Shown here piece by piece: positions 7,788-16,778 of a stretch of 64,000 nucleotides of DNA. Made by a program: the position numbers and the translations under genes. The stretch comes from Marivita sp046591575 (GTDB lineage: Bacteria; Pseudomonadota; Alphaproteobacteria; Rhodobacterales; Rhodobacteraceae): contig NZ_JBIQWA010000006.1 of NCBI RefSeq assembly GCF_046591575.1, forward strand, positions 62,001-126,000, given 5' to 3'. Each line of letters begins with the position of its first letter. Within the stretch, counting starts at the first letter, position 1. The notes under the pieces are model-generated. The model searched no databases, had not been told where the DNA came from, and saw nothing but the letters and a program-made list of their open reading frames with translations.

Positions 7788-8834
7788 ATGACCATATACA
7801 ACAAAACCCTGACTTTGCTTGCCGGAACGGCGATTGCAGCGGTTGTGGCGACCGGGGCGCTGGCGCAGGAGGTGACCTTGAAAATGCACCAGTTCCTTCC
7901 GGCGCAGGCCAATGTGCCGACGCTCATTCTGGATGTCTGGGCCGACAGGATCGAGGCAGAGTCGGACGGGCGCATCAAGATTGATCGCTTTCCATCCATG
8001 CAGCTGGGGGGCAAGCCGCCTGAATTGTATGATCAGGTGGTTGATGGCGTGGCGGATATCATCTGGACGGTGTCAGGCTATACGCCGGGCCGGTTCCCCA
8101 CCACCGAAGTGTTTGAATTGCCGTTCATGGTCGAAGATGCCCGCGCGGCGTCTTGTGCCTATTGGACGATGGCGCAGGAACATATGCTTGATGGGGAATT
8201 GAAGGATGTCAAAATCCTGGGCACCTGGGTTCATGGACCTGGCATGTTCCACACCGCTGATCCGGTTGCCACCCCGTCCGACCTTGAAGGGGTCAAGATC
8301 CGCGGCGGATCGCGTTTGGTGAACAAATTGCTGGACCGCGTTGGCGCGACGCCTGTGGGGATGCCGGTGCCGTCTATTCCCGAAAGCCTGTCCAAAGGTG
8401 TGATCGACGGCGCGACCATCCCGTGGGAGGTCACGACATCGCTCAAGGTGCCGGAACTGGTTGAGTTTCACACCGAATTCGAAGGCGCGGGACTTTATAC
8501 GCTGACCTTTATCTTTGCGATGAACAAAGACAAATACGACAGCCTGCCGGATGATCTGAAAGCGGTGATTGACGACAATTCCGGAATGAGCTTTTCGGTC
8601 TTTGGCGGCGGCACCCAAGCCGATGCAGACGGGCCAGCGCGCCAGTTTGCCCAGGACAATGGCAACGAGATCATCACTGTCACAGACACGCAGCCCTGGC
8701 TGGATGCGGTGCAGCCCATTTACGAGGAATGGATCGCCGATCTGACCGAAAAGGGCATCGACGGTCAGGCCCGGATCGACCAGGCCCGCGCCCTGATGAG
8801 CGGCGAGTGCAACGGCGCAACGTCTGATTTTTAA
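7788..8834 (+). CDS. TRAP transporter solute-binding protein DctP-type
   Basis: This is the periplasmic binding protein of a TRAP carrier for a carboxylate-type solute, 348 residues. The ATG at 7788 has the Shine-Dalgarno AAGGGAG. It is followed by a clear signal peptide (hydrophobic core about 8-25, cleavage after GALA). Family motifs include LGGKPPELYDQVVDG, ELPFM, the carboxylate-binding Arg region GVKIRGGSR and the downstream GATIPWE. It begins the dctPQM operon. The upstream 250 bases (7538-7787) hold its promoter region and no other gene that I can support. Confidence 0.92.
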   Translation: MTIYNKTLTLLAGTAIAAVVATGALAQEVTLKMHQFLPAQANVPTLILDVWADRIEAESDGRIKIDRFPSMQLGGKPPELYDQVVDGVADIIWTVSGYTPGRFPTTEVFELPFMVEDARAASCAYWTMAQEHMLDGELKDVKILGTWVHGPGMFHTADPVATPSDLEGVKIRGGSRLVNKLLDRVGATPVGMPVPSIPESLSKGVIDGATIPWEVTTSLKVPELVEFHTEFEGAGLYTLTFIFAMNKDKYDSLPDDLKAVIDDNSGMSFSVFGGGTQADADGPARQFAQDNGNEIITVTDTQPWLDAVQPIYEEWIADLTEKGIDGQARIDQARALMSGECNGATSDF

Positions 8835-8843
8835 GGTGACATG

Positions 8844-8871
8844 GCACCGCCGGGTTTCGGTCTGGCGGTGC
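8844..8871 (+). terminator. Intercistronic stem-loop between dctP and dctQ
   Basis: An 8-bp GC-rich stem (8844-8851 with 8864-8871) closes a 12-base loop just after the dctP stop and is followed by TGTTTCT. Such structures after binding-protein genes usually act as partial terminators or 3' stabilisers, so that the binding protein is made in excess over the membrane subunits. The structure is read directly; the role is inferred. Confidence 0.55.
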
Positions 8872-8896
8872 TGTTTCTAACGCCACGAGGAGCATC

Positions 8897-9481
8897 ATGC
8901 ACAGCTTTTTCGACAGGTTGGCGCGGGTCTTTGCACGTTTGGGCGGTTTTGTTCTGGCATCGCTTATTGTTCTGACCTGCCTGTCCATCGCCGGACGATT
9001 GCTGAACACGATGCTGCATGGGGATTTTATGCAATCCACCATGCCTGGGTTTGCCGAGATGTTGCTGAATTGGGGGATTGGCCCGATCAATGGCGATTTC
9101 GAGCTGGTCGAATCCGGCATGGCCTTTGCCATTTTTGCCTTTCTGCCGCTGTGCCAATTGAACGGGGCGCATGCGTCGGTTGATATTTTCACTTCCAGAT
9201 TGCCGCTGCGGGCCAACCGCGTGCTGCGCGCGGTGATCGAGGTGGTTTTTGCCGCCACGCTGGTTTTGATTGCGTGGCAATTGTTTCTGGGGATGGAAAG
9301 CAAACGCAGTTCCGCCCAAACGACGTTTCTTCTGGAATATCCGGTGTGGTGGGCCTACGCGGTCAGCCTTGTTGCGGCGGTTGTGGCGGCGGCGGTTTCG
9401 ATTTATGTCGCGGTGATGCGGGTCGCGGAAAGCGTGACCGGCGAACGGATATTGCCCGCTGAAATGGAGGCGGACCATTGA
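8897..9481 (+). CDS. TRAP transporter small membrane subunit DctQ-type
   Basis: This is the four-helix DctQ subunit, 194 residues, starting at an ATG preceded by CGAGGAG. Hydrophobic segments lie at about 15-35, 60-85, 110-130 and 150-175. The region PGFAEMLLNWG and the following FELVESGMAFAIFAFLPL match the conserved core of the family. The last four bases overlap the TTG start of the DctM gene, so the two are probably made in fixed ratio. Confidence 0.9.
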   Translation: MHSFFDRLARVFARLGGFVLASLIVLTCLSIAGRLLNTMLHGDFMQSTMPGFAEMLLNWGIGPINGDFELVESGMAFAIFAFLPLCQLNGAHASVDIFTSRLPLRANRVLRAVIEVVFAATLVLIAWQLFLGMESKRSSAQTTFLLEYPVWWAYAVSLVAAVVAAAVSIYVAVMRVAESVTGERILPAEMEADH

Positions 9482-10974
9482 GTGATATCGCGATCGGGAT
9501 CTTGTCGTTCCCTGCGTTGCTTCTCATGATTTTCCTGCGGGTTCCGATTGGTCTGGCGATGTTTCTGGCCGGTCTGGCGGGGCTGGTGATTGTCACCGGC
9601 GACACCACCATTCCGTTTGCCCGTCTGAAATCGGAAACCTTTGGCACCTTTTCCAATTATTCCCTGTCGATTGTGCCGATGTTCCTGCTGATGGGGCATT
9701 TCGCAACGCTGGGCGGTATGAGCCAGGCGTTGTTCAAGGCCGCCGAGGGTTGGCTTGGCCATCGCAAGGGCGGTGTTGCCATGGCGTCGGTCGGGGCCTG
9801 TGCCGGGTTTGGCGCGATTTGCGGATCGTCTTTGGCCACGGCTGCCACCATGAGCCGGGTCGCCTTGCCAGAGCTCAAGGCCTATGGATATGCGGGGGGA
9901 TTTTCCACCGCGACGCTGGCGGCGGGGGGCACGCTGGGCATTCTGATCCCGCCCTCTGTGGTTCTGGTGATCTATGCCATCCTGACCGAACAGAACATCG
10001 CCAAACTGTTTCTGGCGGCGTTCATTCCCGGTATTCTGGCCGCGCTTGGCTATATGATCGCGATTTCGATCTATGTGCGGATCAATCCCGGCAGTGCCGG
10101 CACCCGGCCGCGTGTGCCCTATGGCGAACGGTTTCGTGCGCTGGTTGATGTCTGGCCGGTGCTGACGGTGTTCTTTCTGGTTGTCGGCGGCATTTATCTG
10201 GGGTGGTTCACACCCACCGAAGGGGCCGCGGTCGGGGCGTTTGGCACAGGGCTGATTGCCTGGCTGTCGGGCGGGCTGACGCGCAAGACCTTGTCAGAGA
10301 GCTTTTATGTCACCGCGCGCGCGTCGGCGATGATCTTTTTCATCGTGCTGGGCGCGGCGTTTTACAACGGGTTTCTGGCGCTGACCCAATTGCCCCAGCA
10401 AGGGGCCGCCTGGGTCGGAGACAGCGGGCTGAGCCCGTGGCTGATCCTGATCGTGATCCTGGTGTTCTATCTGCTTTTGGGCTGCCTGATGGACAGCCTG
10501 TCGATGATCCTTCTGACAATCCCGATCTTCTGGCCGATCATTCAGGAACTGGATTTCGGGCTGGTGACGATGATCGAGTTGCAATCCGCCAAGCTTGAAG
10601 AGCTGGCGGCAAGCGGTGCTGATATATCTGCGTCTCTTCTGGCCGAGGCGCGTGGATTGCTGGCCAGTGGCCAAGAGCTTAGCCGCGAAATGACCCGCGA
10701 GCTTGGCCTGCGCGGTGTTACGTCCGGGGCGTTGAACCGGGTGAATGTCGAATATACCGCGATCTGGTTCGGTATTCTGGTTCTGATCGTGGTCGAAGTG
10801 GGCCTGATCACGCCGCCGGTTGGGATGAACCTGTTTGTCATCAACGCCATGGACCGGAAAACGCCGATGGTCGAAACCTATAAGGCGGTGATGTATTTCG
10901 TTGGATCAGACCTGATCCGCGTCATGATCCTTGTTGCCTTTCCGTTCATCACACTTGCCTTGCTGCCGCTATAG
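9478..10974 (+). CDS. TRAP transporter large permease subunit DctM-type, with insertion
   Basis: This is the 12-helix transport subunit, 498 residues, starting with TTG at 9478 inside the TTGA overlap with dctQ; no better start exists. Family signatures are present: LLMGHFATLGGMS, the GFGAICGSSLATAATM motif, GGTLGILIPPSVVLVIYA, WFTPTEGAAVGAF and GLITPPVGMNLFVI. It is longer than the usual 425-435 residues because about 60 residues (roughly 362-425, rich in Ala, Leu and Glu) are inserted before the conserved IWFGIL segment. Substrate unknown; the neighbouring DUF849 enzyme hints at a carboxylate. Confidence 0.9.
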   Translation: MSDIAIGILSFPALLLMIFLRVPIGLAMFLAGLAGLVIVTGDTTIPFARLKSETFGTFSNYSLSIVPMFLLMGHFATLGGMSQALFKAAEGWLGHRKGGVAMASVGACAGFGAICGSSLATAATMSRVALPELKAYGYAGGFSTATLAAGGTLGILIPPSVVLVIYAILTEQNIAKLFLAAFIPGILAALGYMIAISIYVRINPGSAGTRPRVPYGERFRALVDVWPVLTVFFLVVGGIYLGWFTPTEGAAVGAFGTGLIAWLSGGLTRKTLSESFYVTARASAMIFFIVLGAAFYNGFLALTQLPQQGAAWVGDSGLSPWLILIVILVFYLLLGCLMDSLSMILLTIPIFWPIIQELDFGLVTMIELQSAKLEELAASGADISASLLAEARGLLASGQELSREMTRELGLRGVTSGALNRVNVEYTAIWFGILVLIVVEVGLITPPVGMNLFVINAMDRKTPMVETYKAVMYFVGSDLIRVMILVAFPFITLALLPL

Positions 10975-11016
10975 ACGACCCGGCAGGGGACGGGTGGTGC
11001 CGGCGATGCGCGCCGG

Positions 11017-11916
11017 TCAGGCGTTCCAGATCACGGTGCCGAATTCGGTTGTGTCATAGCCGCCATAGGCCTGCGCCCGCGCGGTGAACACGGCACTTGT
11101 GCAGAAGGTCAGCAGCGTTTGGAACGGCGGGTCAAACCATGCCTTGCGGTCGACCAGCAGGGCGAACTGTTCTTCGATGATCGGCAAAAACTCAAGCCCA
11201 TAGCCAAGCGCCTCGGCCTCAAGCCCAAAGGCTGCATCTGCGTCGCCACGGCGCACGGTTTCAACGGCCTCGTCCTCGGTGCGGGCGACATCGGCAAAAT
11301 CGAGGCTTTGCAGATCCAGACCGTCTTTGGCGGCAAGTTCGCGAAACAGGGTGTCGGTGCCGGATTCCGGCTGGCGCGGAACGATGCGCCGCCCGGCCAG
11401 ATCGGCCAGGTCGGTCGGGCCATCTGTTCCGGCGCGGTACACCAGTCCGCGACGGCGGGTGGCGAATGAAATCAGAACGGCGTTTTGATTGGCGGCCTGA
11501 TCGGACACGGCGGGCACGTTCCAGAGATCTGATTTCGCATCATGGATATGCAGCCCTGCGGCCATGCCTTCGCTCCGCGCGAACCGTTCCAGCCCGTCCA
11601 GCGATCCGTCATAATAGCTTGCCAATCCGCAGCGCGATTGCCGGATGGCCCAATCCAGCAAGGGATCGTGACTGCCCAAGACAATCGGCGGGCGCGCCAC
11701 GGGTTTTGCGCCCGCATCCGGCGGGCCGCCGGATTTCGCCTGTTCGATCCAGTTCCGAATCTCGTCCGCGGGAAACAACAGCTTGCCCGTCGCCTTGGAG
11801 CAGGGCACCGCACCGGTGGCTGCAAGATCGTAGATTTTCCGTTCCTTGAGCCGTAATAACGCGGCCAGTTCTTTGACCGTCAGGTATTCGTGGTCGGGAA
11901 AGGCAGGCTCTTGCAT
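11017..11916 (-). CDS. Helix-turn-helix/PBP-like regulator linked to tungstate uptake
   Basis: This 299-residue one-component regulator sits last in the tup gene set. Residues about 11-57 form an excisionase/MerR-like helix-turn-helix (LTVKELAALLRLKERKIYDL to PADEIRNWIE). Residues about 85-290 are a periplasmic-binding-protein-like sensor of the type seen in ModE-like and molybdate-linked regulators (SHDPLLDWAIRQ, LAGRRIVPRQPESGTDTLF). The gene follows the binding-protein gene by 56 bases on the same strand. It most likely controls the surrounding oxyanion transport genes; whether it senses tungstate, molybdate or a cofactor is not visible. Confidence 0.78.
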   Translation of the reverse strand: MQEPAFPDHEYLTVKELAALLRLKERKIYDLAATGAVPCSKATGKLLFPADEIRNWIEQAKSGGPPDAGAKPVARPPIVLGSHDPLLDWAIRQSRCGLASYYDGSLDGLERFARSEGMAAGLHIHDAKSDLWNVPAVSDQAANQNAVLISFATRRRGLVYRAGTDGPTDLADLAGRRIVPRQPESGTDTLFRELAAKDGLDLQSLDFADVARTEDEAVETVRRGDADAAFGLEAEALGYGLEFLPIIEEQFALLVDRKAWFDPPFQTLLTFCTSAVFTARAQAYGGYDTTEFGTVIWNA

Positions 11917-11972
11917 GGCACCTCGATCTGTTGGTCAGGGCAGACGCACACGCGCCCGCCCCGACACACATA

Positions 11973-12791
11973 TCAGCTTTCCGGTGCGTTGGGAAAGAAG
12001 AGCTGCTGGTCGGCCACCTTGTAATCGGCGATGGCGGCCTGACCTTCGTCCGAGATCAGCCAATCGGCAAAGGTCTGTGCTGCCTCGACATTCACGCTGG
12101 GGCATTTTTCGGGGCTGACCGGGATCACGCCGTATTGGTTGAACATGTCGGCATCGCCCTGAACCTGGATGTCGTAATCCTGCTTGTTGCCAAAGCTGAT
12201 CCAGGTGGCGCGGTCGGTCATGACATAGGCCCCCATGCCGATCCCGGCATTCAGCGTGGCGCCCATGCCCGATCCGGTTTCGCGATACCAGTCACCAGAG
12301 GCGGCGGTCGGGTCGACCCCGCTATCGGCCCAAAGCGCGATCTCTTTTTTATGGGTGCCGCTGTCATCGCCGCGCGAGGCAAACAGCGCGTTTTCCTCGG
12401 CAATCTTTGCCAGCGCGGTCTGCACATCCTCCATGCCGCCAACGCCGGCCGGGTCCGACGACGGGCCGACAATGACAAAGTCATTATACATCAGATCGGT
12501 GCGTTCGGTGCCAAAGCCCGCTGCGACAAATTTCTGTTCAGAGGGTTTGGCATGCACCAAAAGCACGTCGCCGTCACAGTTTTCGGCGTTCTTGATCGCC
12601 TGCCCGGTGCCAACTGCGACCACGTTTACCTGAATTCCGGTCTCGTCCTGGAACAGCGGCAAAAGATAATCATACAGCCCGGAATTTGCCGTTGATGTGG
12701 TGGACTGAACGATGATGGACTGATCCTGCGCCCAGGCCGCGCCGGTCAGCAGCACAGCCAATGTTGTCGCGCCAAGTGTTTTTCCAAGCAT
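11973..12791 (-). CDS. tupA: Tungstate ABC transporter substrate-binding protein
   Basis: TupA/WtpA-type periplasmic protein for tungstate, 272 residues, with a signal peptide cleaved after AWA. The oxyanion-binding TTSTANSGL motif is at the start of the mature protein, followed by DYLLPLF, VGTGQAIKNAENCDGDVLLVHA and DFVIVGP, all typical of TupA. Ligand specificity for tungstate over molybdate is usual for this family but was not tested. It lies 30 bases downstream of the ATPase gene in a leftward tupB-tupC-tupA-regulator operon. Confidence 0.9.
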   Translation of the reverse strand: MLGKTLGATTLAVLLTGAAWAQDQSIIVQSTTSTANSGLYDYLLPLFQDETGIQVNVVAVGTGQAIKNAENCDGDVLLVHAKPSEQKFVAAGFGTERTDLMYNDFVIVGPSSDPAGVGGMEDVQTALAKIAEENALFASRGDDSGTHKKEIALWADSGVDPTAASGDWYRETGSGMGATLNAGIGMGAYVMTDRATWISFGNKQDYDIQVQGDADMFNQYGVIPVSPEKCPSVNVEAAQTFADWLISDEGQAAIADYKVADQQLFFPNAPES

Positions 12792-12821
12792 TTTGATCTC
12801 TTCCTGTTTTGGGTTGGAGGG

Positions 12822-13577
12822 TCAGACGACAATTTTGCCAGTCAGATAATTCCGCGCCGCGTCGCTTTGCGGATCGGGGAAAAAGTCGGACGCGCGGCTA
12901 TGTTCGGCCACGCGGCCCTCGTGCAGAAACACGACATCGTCGGCCATGCGCCGGGCCTGACCGACATCATGGGTGACAAAGATGATGCGCACGCCACGGG
13001 TGCGGGCGTCGTTTACGATGTCTTCGATGGCCAGCACCGAAGCCGGGTCAAGGCTCGCGGTCGGCTCGTCGAGAAACAGAACCTCGGGATCGGTCGCCAG
13101 GGCACGGGCCAATGCCAGACGCTGGGCTTCACCCCCCGACAAAAGCCGCGCGGGCTGATCTGCCTTGTGGGCCAGACCGACGTGATCCAGAAGTGCTGTG
13201 CGGCGTTTCATGTCCTTGCGGCGTGATTTCAGCACAAAGTCGATATTCGCCCCGACCGACCGGCGCAGCAGAACCGGTTTCTGAAACACCAGTGCCTGCC
13301 GCGATGTCACGTCGGCGGGGGCATGGCCGGCCCAGTCTATGCGGCCCGAGCTTGGCTGGATCAAGCCATGCAACAGCTTGAGCAACAGGCTTTTGCCGGA
13401 CCCGTTCTGGCCCATCACCATGGTGCATCCAGACGTCCCGAGATCGAACGCAACGCCGTCAAGTACGGTGGCGGTGTCAAAGCGCAGCACAAGATCGCGC
13501 ACCGCAAGCGGCAGGATATCGGCGCGGTCGATCTGTGCGGCACGGGCGCGGGGGGCAATGGCTGTGATGTCAGACAT
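12822..13577 (-). CDS. tupC: Tungstate ABC transporter ATP-binding protein
   Basis: ABC ATPase of 251 residues energising the adjacent tungstate importer. Walker A is GQNGSGKS, the Q-loop VFQKP, the signature LLSGGEAQR, Walker B VLFLDEP and the switch His in FVTHD. There is a 25-residue polar N-terminal extension before the first beta strand. It overlaps the permease gene by 8 bases, indicating coupled expression. Confidence 0.88.
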   Translation of the reverse strand: MSDITAIAPRARAAQIDRADILPLAVRDLVLRFDTATVLDGVAFDLGTSGCTMVMGQNGSGKSLLLKLLHGLIQPSSGRIDWAGHAPADVTSRQALVFQKPVLLRRSVGANIDFVLKSRRKDMKRRTALLDHVGLAHKADQPARLLSGGEAQRLALARALATDPEVLFLDEPTASLDPASVLAIEDIVNDARTRGVRIIFVTHDVGQARRMADDVVFLHEGRVAEHSRASDFFPDPQSDAARNYLTGKIVV

Positions 13578-14277
13578 AGGCTTGCCGTGCGGCCGTCATG
13601 CGAACTGATTGCACCGCTGCGTTCACGCCCAACGCAATGACCAAAAGCACAATGCCAAGCGCCAGCGCCAGTGCCAGATCGCCTTTTGAGGTTTCAAGCG
13701 CGATGGCGGTTGTCATGACGCGGGTCAAATGGTCGATATTGCCGCCGACAATGATCACCGCGCCCACCTCGGCGACGGCGCGGCCAAATCCGGCCAGACC
13801 AACGGTCAGCAGCGAATACCGCGCGTCCCACAAAAGGGCCTGTATGGTTTGCAGCCGGGTCAGGCAAAGCGACCGGAACTGTTCGGAATATTCGGCATGC
13901 AAATCTTCGAGAACCTGCCGCGACAGGGCGGCGACAATGGGCGCAATCAGAATGGTCTGTGCGATGATCATCGCGGTGGGCGTGTAGAGCAGCCCCAAAA
14001 ATCCCAAAGGCCCCGAGCGCGACAGATGCAGATAGACCAAAAGCCCCACCACCACAGGCGGCAGACCCATCAGGGCATTCATCACAATGAGCACCGCGCC
14101 GCGGCCGCGAAATTTGCCAATCGCAACCAGCGCCCCGATTGGCAACCCGATCAGGCAGGCAATCGCGGTCGCCGTCAGGCTGACGCGCAGGGACAGCACG
14201 ACAATTTCCAAAAGATCGGGGTCGCCGGAAAACACCAGCGCGACAGCAAGTCCAAGTGCCTCACCAATGCTTTGCAA
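13570..14277 (-). CDS. tupB: Tungstate ABC transporter permease
   Basis: Inner-membrane permease of 235 residues with about five helices. The EAA-type coupling loop is visible around LTRLQTIQALLWDARYSLL and GFGRAVAEVGAVIIVGGN, the segment typical of tungstate/molybdate permeases. It is the first gene of the leftward operon. The 165-base spacer upstream is shared with the rightward trmO operon. Confidence 0.88.
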   Translation of the reverse strand: MQSIGEALGLAVALVFSGDPDLLEIVVLSLRVSLTATAIACLIGLPIGALVAIGKFRGRGAVLIVMNALMGLPPVVVGLLVYLHLSRSGPLGFLGLLYTPTAMIIAQTILIAPIVAALSRQVLEDLHAEYSEQFRSLCLTRLQTIQALLWDARYSLLTVGLAGFGRAVAEVGAVIIVGGNIDHLTRVMTTAIALETSKGDLALALALGIVLLVIALGVNAAVQSVRMTAARQAYV

Positions 14278-14442
14278 AATCTTCCCCTAAGCTGCAAAAT
14301 ATACCAGAGCGTTGACAGGTATGCAGGTTAAAATCAAAGATTCAAGGCCAATCCGGTTGATCATCTTTGGCAAATAGGTGTTATCTGGCCTGAATTCGCG
14401 ATATTGACCGTGCCAAACCTTGCAAAATTTCCGGAGACTTCG
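14278..14442. promoter_or_regulatory. Divergent control region between tup and mol-type operons
   Basis: This AT-richer 165-base spacer separates two divergent oxyanion operons and must hold both promoters. On the minus strand a TATATT box lies about 35 bases before tupB, without a convincing -35. On the plus strand, TTCAAGGCC (14341-14349) can pair with GGCCTGAA (14388-14395) around a 38-base internal segment, so the trmO leader may fold. I do not recognise a ModE box or a molybdenum-cofactor riboswitch here. Confidence 0.4.
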
Positions 14443-14934
14443 ATGGCAAGTGATACAGATTTGCGGCAAAACGAGAAAGCCACCGCGCTTGAGCCTGCCT
14501 CTGACGCGGTGCTGCGGTTTATCGGAACGATCCGAACGCCCTGGACCGACCGCGACGACTGTCCGCGCCAGGGGCGCTTGGATGGGCCTGAATGCCGGAT
14601 CGTACTGAACCCGGAATGGCACGAGGCGCTGACGGGGCTGGACAATTACGAGACCGTGGAGGTGCTGTATTGGCTGGATCAAAGCCGCCGGGATCTGGTG
14701 CTGCAAAGCCCGAAAAGCGATGGCCGGATTGTCGGCACCTTTGCGTTGCGCTCTCCGGTGCGGCCCAATCCGATTGGCACGTCGATTGTCAAACTGGAGC
14801 GTATCGAAAACGGCACGCTTTTTGTGCGCGGGCTTGATTGTCTGGATGGCACGCCGCTTGTCGATATCAAGCCGAACCGCTGTGATTTCACCCCGAAAGC
14901 GCCACCCAAGCCGGGTGATGGCCAGACTGACTGA
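14443..14934 (+). CDS. trmO: TrmO/TsaA-like tRNA (N6-threonylcarbamoyladenosine) methyltransferase
   Basis: TrmO-family (UPF0066) SAM-dependent methyltransferase that in E. coli methylates t6A37 of tRNA. The ATG at 14443, preceded by CCGGAGA, gives 163 residues. Motifs include IGTIRTPW, GRLDGPECRIVLNPEW, the LYWLDQSRRDLVLQSP segment, the family-defining RSPVRPNPIGTSIVKL and the late GTPLVDIKP. It heads a rightward operon of molybdate-type transport genes and ends 13 bases before the next one. The association with oxyanion transport is unexplained. Confidence 0.85.
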   Translation: MASDTDLRQNEKATALEPASDAVLRFIGTIRTPWTDRDDCPRQGRLDGPECRIVLNPEWHEALTGLDNYETVEVLYWLDQSRRDLVLQSPKSDGRIVGTFALRSPVRPNPIGTSIVKLERIENGTLFVRGLDCLDGTPLVDIKPNRCDFTPKAPPKPGDGQTD

Positions 14935-14947
14935 CGTGAAGAATGGG

Positions 14948-15748
14948 ATGCCCTCAATGTTTCGATACCTTACCCTTGCCGTGACCCTTGGCCTGATTAC
15001 ACCGCCGGTCTTTGCCGAAGATATCTCGCTCTATGGGGCGGGCAGCCTCAAAGCCGCGCTGTCGGATGTGGTTGAGACCTATAGCGAGGTTTACGGAACC
15101 CCGGTTGCAACCCGCTTTGGACCATCCGGGTTGATGCGCGAACGGATCGAAGCGGGGGATGCGGTGCATGTCTTTGCGTCGGCCAACATGCGCCATCCGC
15201 GCACGCTTGAAGCGGCCGGGCGGGGTGGTCCGGTTGTGTTATTTGCCCGCAATCAGCTGTGTGCCCTGGCCCGTCCCGAGGTGAGCATCACGACAGACAC
15301 GTTGCTGGAGGTGATGCTGGACGATGACACGCGGCTTGGCACATCGACACCCAAGGCCGATCCCTCGGGCGATTATGCGTTCGAACTTTTCGACAAGACG
15401 GACCATGCCGATGTGCTGAAGGCCAAGGCGTTGCAGCTGACCGGTGGGCCGGACAGCGCCAAGGCCCCGGAGGGGCGCAACAGCTATGCCTGGGTGCTGG
15501 ACAGCGATCAGGCAGATGTGTTCCTGACCTATTGCACCAACGCGGTTCTGGCCCGCAAAGAGGTGCCCGAGCTGCAGATCGTCACTGTGCCCGAGGCGCT
15601 TTCGGTTGGGGCCGATTATGGGCTGATCGTGCTGGACGATGCGCCTGAGGCCGCGTGGACGCTGGCGATGTATATTCTGTCACCTGCCGGTCAATCGGTT
15701 CTGGCCGATTACGGTTTTGATGCGGCGGCGGTCATGAAAGGCGACTGA
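14948..15748 (+). CDS. ModA-like molybdate/oxyanion-binding protein
   Basis: Periplasmic binding protein of about 266 residues, ModA family (COG0725). Starts at 14948 or 14957 both give the same signal peptide, cleaved after VFA. The mature protein opens with ISLYGAGSLKAALSDVV and the later FASANMRHPRTLE, typical of ModA. It is not followed by ModB and ModC but by a second binding protein and FecCD-type permease, so it either works with a distant permease or shares this one. Specificity for molybdate is likely from neighbours, not proven. Confidence 0.82.
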   Translation: MPSMFRYLTLAVTLGLITPPVFAEDISLYGAGSLKAALSDVVETYSEVYGTPVATRFGPSGLMRERIEAGDAVHVFASANMRHPRTLEAAGRGGPVVLFARNQLCALARPEVSITTDTLLEVMLDDDTRLGTSTPKADPSGDYAFELFDKTDHADVLKAKALQLTGGPDSAKAPEGRNSYAWVLDSDQADVFLTYCTNAVLARKEVPELQIVTVPEALSVGADYGLIVLDDAPEAAWTLAMYILSPAGQSVLADYGFDAAAVMKGD

Positions 15749-15749
15749 G

Positions 15750-16778
15750 ATGCGATACCTTGTGTTGATCCTGTCGCTGTTGGCGCTGCCTGCGCAGGCG
15801 CGCACCATCACCGACAGCGCCGGGCGTGTGGTCGAGATACCCGATCAGGTGACAACTGTGTTCGCCGCCGGGCCTCCGGCCGCGATTCTGGTGTATATCC
15901 TCAAGCCTGACGCGCTGACCGGGTGGCCGCGTGCCCTGCGCCCCGAAGAGCGGGCCTATATCGCCGAACCCTATCGGGACTTGCCTGAGACAGGCCGCAT
16001 CACCGGGCGCGGTGGCGAGGCCAATCTGGAACGGGTGCTGCAGATTGAGCCGGATCTGATCATCGACTTTGGTTCAATCCGCGACACCTATGTCGATCTG
16101 GCCAACAGGACGCAGGAGCAGACGGATATCCCCTATCTGTTGATCGACGGACGGTTCGACAACACAGCCGAGGCGCTGCGCCTTTTGGGTGCCGCGCTTG
16201 GCGTGCCGGACCGGGGCGAAGCGCTTGCCCGCGATGTCGAAGCGACCTTTGCGCGGATCGACGCGATGCTGGACAGCGTCCCAGAGGACACGCGACCACG
16301 GGTGTATCTGGGCCGCGGTCCGGACGGGTTGGAGACCGGCATGAAAGGGTCGATCAACACCGAAATCATTGAACGCGCCGGCGGGCGGAACGTGGCCGAT
16401 GACGGTGGTGCGACGCGTGGTCTGGTGCAGGCGTCGATGGAGCAGGTGATCGTGGCAAACCCCGATACCATCGTCACATGGGACCGGAATTTCCACGCCA
16501 AGGTCTATGACGACCCGCTGTGGCAGGGGATTGATGCGGTGCGGGCAGGGCGCGTGTATCTGTCGCCGACGGCACCGTTCGGGTGGGTGGACAGGCCGCC
16601 CTCGCTCAATCGGATGATGGGGCTGAAATGGATGGCGGGGCTGCTATACCCCGATCACTGGCCCGGCGACCTGCGCGACGAGACGCGGGCGTTTTACAAG
16701 CTGTATTATCATGTCGATCTGAGCGACGACGCATTGGAAAGGCTGCTTGAATGGGCCGAGGGACGACCGCCTCTGTAA
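15750..16778 (+). CDS. FecB/BtuF-type (MolA-like) ABC substrate-binding protein
   Basis: Class III binding protein of 342 residues with a short signal peptide (cleavage near AQA). It has the helical-backbone fold pattern of iron-complex and MolA proteins: ITDSAGRVVEIPDQV at the start, LERVLQIEPDLIIDFGS in the first lobe and NPDTIVTWDRNF later. It begins one base after the ModA-like stop. In this context of molybdate-type genes a MolA-like role for molybdate or tungstate is the best guess; a metal-chelate role cannot be excluded. Confidence 0.8.
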   Translation: MRYLVLILSLLALPAQARTITDSAGRVVEIPDQVTTVFAAGPPAAILVYILKPDALTGWPRALRPEERAYIAEPYRDLPETGRITGRGGEANLERVLQIEPDLIIDFGSIRDTYVDLANRTQEQTDIPYLLIDGRFDNTAEALRLLGAALGVPDRGEALARDVEATFARIDAMLDSVPEDTRPRVYLGRGPDGLETGMKGSINTEIIERAGGRNVADDGGATRGLVQASMEQVIVANPDTIVTWDRNFHAKVYDDPLWQGIDAVRAGRVYLSPTAPFGWVDRPPSLNRMMGLKWMAGLLYPDHWPGDLRDETRAFYKLYYHVDLSDDALERLLEWAEGRPPL

